64,000 nucleotides of DNA from Deltaproteobacteria bacterium UBA5205 (GTDB taxonomy: Bacteria; Desulfobacterota; Syntrophorhabdia; Syntrophorhabdales; Syntrophorhabdaceae), in assembly GCA_002412715.1 (NCBI GenBank), contig DHVP01000017.1:95658-159657 (forward strand). Direction: 5' to 3'. How positions within the stretch are numbered: the stretch's first letter is position 1; each line of letters begins with the position of its first letter. The notes beneath the pieces are model-generated. The model did not search any database, was not told the DNA's origin, and saw only the letters and a program-made list of their open reading frames with translations. The position numbers were made by a program, and so were the translations under genes. This document shows, in pieces, positions 1 to 8,400 of this stretch.

Positions 1-275
1 ACGACGCCTACTCCGCCATCCAGATAGCCGTCGCGCTTGCGAAGGCCTTCAATGTCGGCGTCAACGAACTGCCGCTTTCCCTCGTGCTCTCCTGGTACGA
101 ACAGAAGGCCGTGGCGATATTGCTGACCCTTCTGTACCTTGGTATCAAAAACATGCGTCTCGGACCGACACTGCCGGCTTTTATCACCCCCAACATCCTC
201 AACGTCCTCGTGGAGAAATACAACATAAAACCCATCACGACGCCGGACGCGGACCTGAAGGAGATATTGGGGTGA
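1..275 (+). CDS. hcp: Hybrid cluster protein (hydroxylamine/NO reductase), C-terminal part only
   Basis: About 90 C-terminal codons are present; the gene begins outside the window. The segment with NELPLSLVLSWYEQKAVAIL, followed by LGIKNMRLGPTLPAF, closely follows the C-terminus of Hcp as I know it from E. coli. The Glu in WYEQKA corresponds to a ligand of the hybrid iron-sulfur-oxygen cluster. Hcp is a cytoplasmic Fe-S enzyme that reduces nitric oxide or hydroxylamine and protects anaerobes from nitrosative stress. The next gene encodes a ferredoxin-type protein, a frequent partner of hcp in anaerobes. Identification is firm despite truncation. Confidence 0.9.
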   Translation, partial: DAYSAIQIAVALAKAFNVGVNELPLSLVLSWYEQKAVAILLTLLYLGIKNMRLGPTLPAFITPNILNVLVEKYNIKPITTPDADLKEILG

Positions 276-281
276 GAATAC

Positions 282-382
282 AGGTGATAGGTAATGGGTT
301 ATGGGTAATAGGAAAACAGAAGAATGAAACCTATGTACCCGGACCATACCGGGAATTACCCATGACCCATTACCTATCACCC
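282..382. repeat. Long inverted repeat between hcp and ferredoxin gene
   Basis: Arms 282-309 and 355-382 (28 nt each) are reverse complements at 26 of 28 positions, separated by 45 nt. Each arm is itself built of repeated units of the GGTAATGGGT kind. The element fills almost the whole intergenic space. It resembles the palindromic intergenic elements (REP/MITE-like) scattered in bacterial genomes; transcribed, it could form a long hairpin between the two genes. Confidence 0.7.
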
Positions 383-405
383 ATGACCCGACGCAAGGAG
401 TTCTT

Positions 406-1206
406 ATGAAGACCAAACGAAAGATCGTCCATATCGATGAGGAGAAATGCAACGGATGCGGACAGTGTGTTGCCGCCTGCGCTGAAGGCGCCATCGAGCT
501 TAAGGATGGGAAGGCGCGGCTTGTCGCTGAAAGATACTGCGACGGGCTTGCGGCATGTCTCGGCGAGTGTCCCGCAGACGCAATTTCCATCATTGAAAAG
601 GAAGCCGATTCTTTCGATCCCGAGGCGGTAGAAAGATACCTTGCAGGGAAAAAGGGCGCCGGCGCATCGGTCGAAAACCACGATGAATCCATCGAACCCC
701 CTTCCTTCGACCCCGCCGGACCCCCAACCCTGCCCTGCGGCTGCCCGTCGACACAGATCCAGATGTTCTCTTCGCCGGGCATCCCCCTAACCGAAGAGCA
801 AAGCGGCGCATCACGACAGGCTGCCAGGCTGACCCACTGGCCCATACAGATAAGGCTTGTCCCACCCACGGCCCCCTTCCTCAAGAATGCCGATCTCCTG
901 GTGGCCTCGGATTGCACACCCGTCGCCTACCCCAATTTTCACGAAGACCTCCTGAAGGGTAAGGTGGTCATGATGGGGTGCCCCAAGTTCGACGACACTG
1001 CCGATTATATCGAAAAATTCACCCGGATCTTCACCACCGCGGGCATCAAGAGTGTAACCGTGGCGATCATGGAGGTACCCTGCTGTTCAAAAATGCCCGC
1101 TATCGTGGAAACTGCGATGAAACAGTCGGGAAAGAGAATTCCCATGGAAATCATCGTCATCGGGGCAAAGGGCGACATCGTGAGGAAAACGGCACTGGCG
1201 GCATAG
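406..1206 (+). CDS. Ferredoxin-type 4Fe-4S protein, putative electron-transfer partner of Hcp
   Basis: 266 aa, cytoplasmic. The N-terminal 65 residues form a two-cluster ferredoxin domain: CNGCGQCVAAC at about 16-26 and CDGLAACLGECP at about 45-56. A second cysteine-rich domain has PCGCPSTQ near 110 and a C-terminal region with GCPKFDD and PCCSKMP. This layout is typical of 4Fe-4S binding proteins found next to hcp or in oxidoreductase clusters in anaerobes. A Shine-Dalgarno AAGGAG lies just before the ATG. It is 130 nt downstream of hcp, separated by the inverted repeat, and followed by a strong terminator. Electron donation to Hcp is inferred from position only. Confidence 0.8.
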   Translation: MKTKRKIVHIDEEKCNGCGQCVAACAEGAIELKDGKARLVAERYCDGLAACLGECPADAISIIEKEADSFDPEAVERYLAGKKGAGASVENHDESIEPPSFDPAGPPTLPCGCPSTQIQMFSSPGIPLTEEQSGASRQAARLTHWPIQIRLVPPTAPFLKNADLLVASDCTPVAYPNFHEDLLKGKVVMMGCPKFDDTADYIEKFTRIFTTAGIKSVTVAIMEVPCCSKMPAIVETAMKQSGKRIPMEIIVIGAKGDIVRKTALAA

Positions 1207-1267
1207 GAGTAAACCCTGGTTGGCAGATCCAATCGGAATCAAAATTAATGAGTGTGCTGGTCCCTGG

Positions 1268-1317
1268 AACAGCTATAGGTCCTATAGGTCGTATAGGACC
1301 TATAGCTGTTTTTTGTT
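1268..1317 (+). terminator. Strong intrinsic terminator after the hcp-ferredoxin unit
   Basis: A perfect 19-bp stem (1268-1286 with 1292-1310) with a 5-nt loop runs directly into a T-rich tract. The stem is unusually long and perfect and is built from the repeated word CTATAGGTCCTATA. Confidence 0.85.
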
Positions 1318-1452
1318 TGGCTTTTCTCTTTGCCCTCTGTAAGCTCTATCCAGCTTCAGAGGCGGGAGGGCGTGAGATAGTCCCTTATTTGATCATCGGT
1401 ACCACTGTGGTATAATTGGCTGCTTTGACCGCCAAACGACAAGGAGCTAACC

Positions 1453-1803
1453 ATGAAGATCACGGATCTGACGAAGGTCGAGAAGGTAAAGATGGCTATG
1501 GAAGGGGCGAGCGGCGCCTGGAAGCAGCTCCCGCTTGCGAAGGCCGACGGGGTGCCTGCCTATTCCCTTCGTGTCTTCACTATTGAGCCCGGCGGCCATA
1601 CGCCCTATCACAATCATCCCTTCGAGCACATGAACTACATCATTGACGGCGAAGGGGTTCTTGTGGACCCCACGGGAAAGGAACAGCCTGTCAAGAAAGG
1701 TGATTTCGCCCTTGTGATGCCCGACGAGGTCCATCAGTACAGGAACGCCGCGACAGACAGGCCTCTTGTCATGATCTGCCTTGTTCCGAAAGATTACGAA
1801 TGA
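1453..1803 (+). CDS. Small single-domain cupin protein
   Basis: 116 aa, cytoplasmic. The cupin beta-barrel carries both classical motifs: PGGHTPYHNHPFEHMNYII at about 45-63 (motif 1, with its histidines and Glu for a metal) and KKGDFALVMPDEVHQYRN at about 82-99 (motif 2, metal His). Proteins of this size are usually stand-alone metal-binding cupins; the substrate cannot be read from the sequence. An AAGGAG Shine-Dalgarno lies 8 nt before the ATG. It stands alone, between the terminator and a remnant of a receiver gene. Confidence 0.85.
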   Translation: MKITDLTKVEKVKMAMEGASGAWKQLPLAKADGVPAYSLRVFTIEPGGHTPYHNHPFEHMNYIIDGEGVLVDPTGKEQPVKKGDFALVMPDEVHQYRNAATDRPLVMICLVPKDYE

Positions 1804-1810
1804 GATAGAA

Positions 1811-1893
1811 TCAGGCGGCCTTTGAACCGGTCGTGACGGTCTCGATCATCCCGGTGAGTTCTTCCAGCTGGAAGGGTTTGGCCAGGCCGACAA
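1811..1893 (-). pseudogene. Remnant of a response-regulator receiver domain
   Basis: On the minus strand this stretch reads VVGLAKPFQLEELTGMIETV and then ends in TGA. This is the C-terminal alpha5 region of a receiver domain with the conserved Lys-Pro-Phe. The frame is closed upstream by a stop and nothing else of the domain remains. It resembles the receivers at the ends of the hybrid kinases in this window (motif IKPLDKREMAEAVRR). Confidence 0.6.
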
Positions 1894-1965
1894 CGGTCTT
1901 CTATCCTTGACCCCTGGCGTGGGTCCGCATTAGAATTGGGAAAACTTTGACAATGGGAGCGCCTG

Positions 1966-2502
1966 ATGAAGAGATCTGTTGCCTGTTTACTGACACTGAT
2001 GTCTATCCTTTTGGCCCTGCCGTGGCACCTTGCCGCTGCCGAGGTTACTCTCAACAACACTCCTGCAAAGGTCTATTTCAGCCCCGACGGCGGTGCGACA
2101 AAGGCCATAGTGAGGCACATAGACCAGGCGGTCCGCGAGGTGCTCGTGCAAGCCTATCTCTTTACATCCCGGCCCATTCAGGCGGCCCTTCTCAAGGCGC
2201 AGAAACGCGGTGTCAACGTGGAGGTAATTCTGGACAGGAATGATCAGAAAGAACGTAAGTACGTCACGGCCAGGGTTTTAAAGTCAGGCTTCGCCACTGT
2301 CTGGCTCGATGATACCCACGCCTGCGCACATGACAAGATCATCATTCTGGACCGCGAGACCGTCATCACCGGCTCCTTTAATTTCACCTACGCCGCCGAT
2401 CGCAAGAATGCCGAAAACATTCTCATCATCACGTCGCAGGACCTCGCGGGCCTCTACACCGACAACTTCCTGAAACACCGCCGCCATTCCAGGAAATATT
2501 AA
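1966..2502 (+). CDS. Secreted single-HKD phospholipase D-family protein (Nuc-like)
   Basis: 178 aa. Residues 1-25 form a signal peptide (MKRSVACLLTLMSILLALP, cleaved after AAA). The mature part has the PLD fold of the small Nuc endonuclease group: VLVQAYLFTSRPI, then VEVILDRND, then a single HxK(x)4D motif (HDKIIILD) followed by TGSFNFT and NAENILII. With one HKD motif the active form is expected to be a dimer. The substrate may be nucleic acid or phosphodiester lipids, and the signal peptide suggests periplasmic action. It is monocistronic, with neighbours on both sides unrelated. Confidence 0.85.
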   Translation: MKRSVACLLTLMSILLALPWHLAAAEVTLNNTPAKVYFSPDGGATKAIVRHIDQAVREVLVQAYLFTSRPIQAALLKAQKRGVNVEVILDRNDQKERKYVTARVLKSGFATVWLDDTHACAHDKIIILDRETVITGSFNFTYAADRKNAENILIITSQDLAGLYTDNFLKHRRHSRKY

Positions 2503-2511
2503 AGGACCGGC

Positions 2512-2859
2512 TCAGGAGTCTTTTTTTGGTAAGATCAGATTGAGGAGAGAGTTGACCACGGACAGCACGATGCTGTAAAGAAGGGCCCACCAGAAACCGG
2601 CCACCTCGAAACCTTTTATGACGGACGAGGCGAGGAGGATGAGGGCGGCGTTAATGACAAAAGTGAAAAGCCCCAGGGTGAGGATGTTGATCGGCAGCGT
2701 TATGAGAATGAGGATGGGTCGTATGAGAATGTTGACCATCCCGAGAAACAACGCTACCCAGAGGGCGGACAGAAAGCTGCCGACCCGGACTCCGGGGATG
2801 AAGTAGGCCGCAATTATGATCGATGCGGCCATGATTAACCATTTAAGAAGAAGCCTCAT
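2512..2859 (-). CDS. Phage-holin-family four-TM membrane protein
   Basis: 115 aa, almost entirely hydrophobic, with four predicted transmembrane segments near 5-22, 28-47, 50-73 and 85-108. The pattern LGMVNILIRPILILITLPIN with NxxRPxxxxxxLPxN is characteristic of the bacterial phage-holin-like family IV (PF04020-type) proteins. Despite the name these are chromosomal inner-membrane proteins of unknown function. The adjacent small minus-strand gene upstream (2878) is 18 nt away and probably co-transcribed. Confidence 0.8.
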   Translation of the reverse strand: MRLLLKWLIMAASIIIAAYFIPGVRVGSFLSALWVALFLGMVNILIRPILILITLPINILTLGLFTFVINAALILLASSVIKGFEVAGFWWALLYSIVLSVVNSLLNLILPKKDS

Positions 2860-2877
2860 GGCAGATTCCGTATCCTG

Positions 2878-3159
2878 CTACGCGCGGTGGAACTTGTGCT
2901 CGGGGATCATCCTGATGGAGATATCTTCAGCTTCACCGATAATGGCCTCAAGAGCCACGCTCAACGCCACCATTTTCCCGGAAACATCATCCAGGATATC
3001 TGCCATTCTTTCGATATTTTCCCGGGTTGTAGCACAATACTCGGTGATCTTTATCTCGTTCTTCCTGCAGTCCTCAATGAGGTCCCTGTGCAGTTCCAAT
3101 TCTTCCCGCGTCAGATTCTTGGAAGCCAGCAATTCGTCCACCGTCATGTAGTTGCTCAT
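2878..3159 (-). CDS. Small hypothetical protein, helical
   Basis: 93 aa, not recognised. It is rich in charged residues and hydrophobic heptads (ELELHRDLIEDCRKNEIKI; ENIERMADILDDVSGKMVAL), so it is probably an all-helical or coiled-coil protein. A good Shine-Dalgarno (GGAGG) precedes the ATG on the minus strand. The downstream holin-family gene is 18 nt away, suggesting an operon. Confidence 0.55.
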   Translation of the reverse strand: MSNYMTVDELLASKNLTREELELHRDLIEDCRKNEIKITEYCATTRENIERMADILDDVSGKMVALSVALEAIIGEAEDISIRMIPEHKFHRA

Positions 3160-3373
3160 AATAAACCTCCACGGAGTTGAACCGACATTGTATAAATAAG
3201 TTTATCTTTTTCAGTGCCAAAAGGCAACCACTCAAAAAATGGTTTCGCGTTTCGGATTTCGGCTTTCGGGTTAGGAAACTGCGAAGGCAGCCGTCCTGTG
3301 GCCCATTTGACGGTATCTAAAGTTGCGGGGAAGGCACAGCAGCCTTATCCTTATTTGGATGACAAGAGCACGC

Positions 3374-3766
3374 ATGAAATACAGGATTTTGGTCGTCGAT
3401 GATGATGAGATAGTATCCGCCATGGTTGGGGAAATGCTGGACCGCATGGGCTATATGCCGGTCGTGTGCACCAAACCGGGTGACGCACTTACGCTCTTTT
3501 CGAGGGCCCCGGGAAGATTCGACGCAGTAATCGTGGATGAGATAATGCCCGACTTGAGGGGAACCGAACTGGCCGCTAAAATCCTCCGGATAAAGGACGA
3601 TATCCCCATAATCCTGATGACCGGCCGCGGCGACGCGCTCTCTCTGGAGAAGATCAGGAAGAGTGGCGTGCGGGCCACGCTGATTAAGCCCGTCCTGAAG
3701 GAGTGGCTGCAAAAAACTCTCACCGGCCTATTGAAGCAGCGAAAACAAGACTCCAAAGACGGGTAA
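3374..3766 (+). CDS. Stand-alone response-regulator receiver
   Basis: 130 aa consisting of one receiver domain: acidic pocket DDDE at 9-12, phosphoacceptor Asp55 in VIVDEIMP, Thr in LMTGRG and the conserved Lys in LIKPV. There is no output domain, so it would act as a phosphotransfer or protein-interaction module. It closely resembles the receiver domains fused to the hybrid kinases at 8756-11743 and 48000-49661 and might be a partner of such a kinase. The start at 3374 was chosen because MKYRILVVDDD begins the fold; an upstream in-frame start at 3323 adds unrelated sequence. Confidence 0.85.
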   Translation: MKYRILVVDDDEIVSAMVGEMLDRMGYMPVVCTKPGDALTLFSRAPGRFDAVIVDEIMPDLRGTELAAKILRIKDDIPIILMTGRGDALSLEKIRKSGVRATLIKPVLKEWLQKTLTGLLKQRKQDSKDG

Positions 3767-4078
3767 CATGACTAAACCAGGACGTCCCCGCTCCTCTTTG
3801 TAACGCAACCAATGTCAGAGGACGTGAAATCGAAAAGGCGCCCCTGAACTCCCTCTTGCCGGAAATAAACATCAATCTCTCAAAGCGGCGATGGGGACAT
3901 ACAGTTTTTCATTGCCTAAAGGCAAGGATTCAGAGAAAATGGATAAGCAGCGCGGGCCTGTTCTCGTCATTGAGCTTGTCTGCACTCACTATGGGATCAG
4001 GTACAATGATAAGCGGCCAGGTGGCTTGGAATTGCGCCCGGGTAAAAAAACGTTGATTAAAGAAAAGGAGAAAGGCGA
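3767..4078. other. Intergenic stretch, no supported gene
   Basis: About 310 nt without a convincing gene. A small open frame (3891-4097) has no clear start signal or family resemblance. A short hairpin TTGCC-TAAA-GGCAA lies near 3910. A Shine-Dalgarno AAGGAG for the zinc-ribbon gene sits at its end. Confidence 0.5.
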
Positions 4079-4705
4079 ATGGGGAATGGCTACATGAAAA
4101 ATTGTTCCTCCTGCGGGAAAGAGATGCAGATGGATGCGGTATTCTGCACGAACTGCGGAACCCGTTTTGAAGAGAAGGAAACGCAGAAGGAAAATGCCGC
4201 CGTGAAGAAATGTTCCAACTGCGGAAAAGAGATGCAATTGGACGCGGTATTCTGTACAGACTGCGGAAGCAGCTTTGAAAAAAAGGAAAGGCAAAGTACG
4301 GGTGGCGGGTTACCTATCGAAGGACAACTCCTGAGTCTGGCCAACGATTTCCTTTCGGTCAGACAGGTCCACCCGGCACGCTTTGAATTTTCGTCACAAA
4401 CGGGAGCGCAAGCACCCAATCTCAAGGTAAAGATAAAGTACGACGCTGTGGCTCAGCTGGAGCCGGAAAAGAAGCAGGTGACGTTCTGGGAACAGATGGT
4501 AGAAAGCTCCTCCGGTATGACCGCCGGTTTTTTTAGTAAAAAGACAGTTCAAAAAGGGGTGGAGGTCACCGAAGTGACCCATGGAAACCTCCTCTTCGGA
4601 GGCAAATACGGCTTTGAATACGGCAAACTCCGCGAAGTGGTGAAAGCCATTGCCGCTGAGCAGGGCTGGAAATTCAAACTCGTCATTTTCAAGCCGAAGG
4701 GGTAA
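4079..4705 (+). CDS. Protein with two tandem zinc ribbons
   Basis: 208 aa. Two nearly identical zinc ribbons occupy the first 70 residues: CSSCGKEM...FCTNCG and CSNCGKEM...FCTDCG, 36 residues apart. After a linker comes a domain of about 130 residues that I do not recognise (FEFSSQTGAQAPNLKVKIKY; FWEQMVESSSGMTAGFFSKK). Double-zinc-ribbon N-termini are common adaptor modules on otherwise unrelated proteins. The GGAG-containing Shine-Dalgarno fits the start at 4079; ATG 4094 is a possible alternative. It is monocistronic. Function unknown. Confidence 0.75.
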   Translation: MGNGYMKNCSSCGKEMQMDAVFCTNCGTRFEEKETQKENAAVKKCSNCGKEMQLDAVFCTDCGSSFEKKERQSTGGGLPIEGQLLSLANDFLSVRQVHPARFEFSSQTGAQAPNLKVKIKYDAVAQLEPEKKQVTFWEQMVESSSGMTAGFFSKKTVQKGVEVTEVTHGNLLFGGKYGFEYGKLREVVKAIAAEQGWKFKLVIFKPKG

Positions 4706-5190
4706 GCCTAAAACGGCAGTCTAAGCCCGTTTATCGAATCCCCGGTTTGACAGATTCGGGATTCTCTGCTATATGAACAATAACATCAACGGAAGGCGGT
4801 CCACCCACTATTTGACTGTTGATGTTGAAGAGAGTGGAGTCGGTGGAAAAATTCTCTTCGAGGCTTGGGTTTTCGGTCTAAGCAGTAGGAAGGCCCTCTG
4901 GTTTTTCACTGGTGTTAAGCCCAGGTAGGAACGTGAGGAACAAGCCATCCACAAACCGAATAACTTGAGCCTTTTCTTTATTTTTCTATCGTTGTCCATA
5001 AATTGAAAGCAAACAACACGCGGGTTGCTGTTATCCTGATCAAGAAGAATGTCAATGAAGACCTGGAAGCTTAAGACCTCCCGGGCGGCTGGATCCTCGG
5101 CGCACAGGCAAAAACGGTTATTGAGCTATTGATCAGAAACTACAGTTGAAGATTGCTGGGACAAGTCCTGAAATGGCGTGACCCCAGGGC
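4706..5190. other. Gene-poor stretch before the CheB-CheR kinase
   Basis: About 480 nt with no supported gene. Short open stretches exist, for example TRVAVILIKKNVNEDLEA ending near 5073, then a frame ending in TVIELLIRNYS near 5150. They may be debris of a lost gene, but I cannot name the family. Confidence 0.4.
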
Positions 5191-5242
5191 TTTCTGAACC
5201 ATGCCATGGTTCAGAAAACAATCCGCAGTTCTTCATTATAAT
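5191..5242 (+). promoter_or_regulatory. Perfect 12-3-12 inverted repeat next to a consensus -10 box
   Basis: TTTCTGAACCAT (5191-5202) and its exact reverse complement (5206-5217) are separated by GCC. A perfect TATAAT lies at 5237-5242, with no good -35 hexamer at normal spacing. The dyad occupies the -35 region, as in activator-dependent promoters. No T-run follows the dyad, so it is not a terminator. It probably controls the sensor gene at 5424. Confidence 0.45.
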
Positions 5243-5423
5243 ACGCCCGAAGGGCGATTTTCGCGGGTGCAGCCACAGTATTTGTCTGCGTAATTTCGTT
5301 GACATTCGTTCAGTTCAAGACCACAATAGAGCAGGGGTACTAAAGGACGACCCGCACCCGCAACGGTCAATACCGGACGAAAGATCACGGACATCTCAAA
5401 CTACGCAAAGGAAGGTGCCCGGC

Positions 5424-8400
5424 ATGACGAAAAAGAAAAAACCTGCAGCGGGAGAAAGATCAATTCCACCAAAAAAGGATACAATTGCCATCAACGGGGA
5501 ATCCCCGGAACCCTCTACGGACGCAGGCACGCAGGTTCCCCCGGCAGAGGGCTTCCCGATCGTCGGGATCGGCGCATCGGCAGGGGGATTAGCAGCATTC
5601 GAGGCCTTCTTTTCCGGCATGCCCGCTGACATCGATCCAAACATGGCCTTTGTCCTCGTTCAACACCTGGCCCCGGACCACAAGAGTATCCTCACCGACC
5701 TCATCCGGCGCTACACCCGAATGCGGGTCTATGAGGTAGAGGACGGGATGGTGGTGAGGCCCAACTGTGCCTACATTATCCCTCCAGGCCGCGACATGGC
5801 TTTTTTGAACGGTTCTCTCCATTTGATGGAGCCCTCCGCCCCCCGCGGCCAGAGGCTGCCCATTGACTTCTTCTTTCGCTCGTTGGCCCAGGACCAGCGC
5901 GAGCGGGCGATCTGCATAGTCCTTTCCGGCACCGGCAGCGACGGCACGCTGGGCGTCCGGGCCATCAAAGGAGAAGGCGGCATGGCCATGGCCCAGAGTC
6001 CTGAATTTACCGAGTATGACGGTATGCCGCGTAGTGCCATCGCCACCGGCCTCGTGGACTACGAGCTTCCGCCTTCCGAGATGCCGGCCCAGCTTATCGC
6101 CTATGTGGCCCATGCCTTCGACAGGCTCCGCGGGCCCATCACCGCGGTCGTGTCCACCAAAGCCGAGAACGCGCTGAAGAAGATCTTGATTATGCTGCGC
6201 GCCCATACCGGCCAAGACTTTTCCCAGTACAAGCCGAGCACCATCAAGCGCCGCATCGAGCGCCGCATGGCTGTCCACCAGATCAAGACAATGGACGGGT
6301 ATGCCGTGTATGTCCAGCAGACACCGGCGGAAGCGGAAGCGCTCTTTCGCGACCTCCTGATTGGCGTGACTAATTTCTTTCGGGACCCGAAGGCCTTCCT
6401 CGCGCTGGAGAAACAGATAATCCCGAGGATCTTTGCGGGAAAGCCTGCGGATTCATTTATCCGTGTCTGGGTTCCCGGCTGCTCCACGGGCGAGGAAGCC
6501 TATTCCATAGCAATCCTGTTCCAGGAGTACTTGGAGATGCTCAAAAAGAGTTTCAGGGTGCAGGTGTTCGCCACCGATATCGACGGCCAGGCCATTACCA
6601 CGGCCCGGGCGGGCATCTATCCGGCCAGTATCGCCGCCGACATCACGCTGGAGAGGCTGGCGCGCTTTTTCACGATGGAGCCGGATGGCAGCGCGTACCG
6701 CATTCACAAAGGTATCCGGGATATGCTGATCTTTTCGGAGCAGAACGTGATCAAGGACCCGCCCTTCTCCAAGCTCGACCTCATCAGTTGTCGCAACCTC
6801 CTGATATATATGAGCGGGGAATTGCAGAAGAAGCTTATCCCCCTTTTCTACTACGCCCTGAACCCGGGATGTTTCCTCTTCCTGGGCACCTCCGAGACGA
6901 CCGGCGAGTTCGGCGGCCTTTTTACCGTGGTGGACCGCAAGTTGAAGCTGTATCAGCGCAAGGACGACATTCTCAGCGCGCAGCGCGCAACCCGGGGGCG
7001 ATTTTTCCCGCCCATGCCGGAGACGGGCATGGGGCTTCCGCATACCACTGCCAGGATGGCGCTACCCAGGAAGCTGCCCCTGCGGGAGTTGACCGAACAA
7101 GCACTTTTGGAGCAGGTTGTCCCGGCAGGCGCCCTGGTCAACGACCACGGCGAGATCCTCTATCTCCATGGCCGCACCGGCCTTTATCTGGAGCCTGTCC
7201 CGGGCGAGGCCGGAGTCAACAACATCTTGAAGATGGCCCGTGAAGGGTTGCGGTACGAACTGGCAATGGCCCTCCATAAGGCTGCGGAAGCGGGAGAGGT
7301 CGTGCGGCACCCGAGCCTCAGGGTCAGGACCAACGGCGCCTTTGCCACGGTCAACCTGACTGTCCGCCCGGTGGCTACAGGCGCGACGGAACCCCACCTG
7401 TACCTGGTCATTCTCGAAGAAGAGCGTCCTTCAGGCCGTGAGTGGTCACAGCAAGCCGCGGAAGGGGCGAAAGGCGCTAATAATACCGATGCTGATGCGC
7501 GTATCGCTGCGCTCAAGCAGGAATTGAGGGCCAAAGAAGAATACCTGCAGACGGCGAACGAAGAACTTAAATCCTCCAATGAGGAGATGCAGTCCGTCAA
7601 TGAGGAGCTGCAGTCCACCAACGAGGAGTTGGAGACCTCCAAGGAGGAACTGCAGTCCGTCAACGAGGAACTGGCGACGGTTAACGCCGAGCTACAGACC
7701 AAGGTGACCGACCTGTCGCGGGCAAACAATGACATGAACAACCTGCTGGCCGGTACGGACATAGGCACCGTCTTCGTGGACCATCAGCTGCGCATCCTGC
7801 GCTTCACCCCCACCGCGACCCGGATCATCAACTTGATCCTCAGCGATATCGGTCGGCCGGTGGGCCACATGGTCTCCAATCTTATGGATTATGACAACCT
7901 GATTGAGGATACGCAAGCAGTCCTGAACACGCTGATACCTAGAGAGGTTACAGTCCAGACCAGGGCAGGCGTGTGGTACGATATGCGCATCCTACCCTAT
8001 CGTACGCTCGACAACGTGATCGAGGGCGCCGTTATCACCTTCGTGGACATTAGCAAACGAAAGCGTGCAGAGGACACGACCGCATCCCTCCTTTCAGAGA
8101 AGGAAATCCTCCTCAAGGAGGTACACCACAGGATCAAGAACAACATGGGCATCGTTACGAGCCTGCTGTCACTGCACGCGGACACACTGACGGATCCGTC
8201 AGTGGTCGCCGCTTTGGAGGATGCCTCCAGCCGGGTCAAGAGCATGATGGTATTATACGACAAGCTCTACCAGTCCGGGGATTTCAGGGAGGTGGCGGCC
8301 AGGGAATACCTCATTTCCCTGATCGATGAGATCACCCGCAATTTCCCCAATCGGGAACGGGTATCGATAGAAACGCACATCGACGACCTGGTCCTTGACG

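Noticed and set aside
3891..4097. 68-codon frame before the zinc-ribbon gene
   Set aside because: It overlaps the start of the zinc-ribbon gene, has no Shine-Dalgarno and no recognisable family.
4808..4999. Minus-strand 63-codon frame containing SYLGLTPVKN, reminiscent of IS110 transposases
   Set aside because: The similarity covers only a few residues and no other transposase piece or repeat ends are seen.
5589..7768. Long minus-strand frames opposite the CheB-CheR kinase gene
   Set aside because: Antisense shadows of the confident plus-strand gene.
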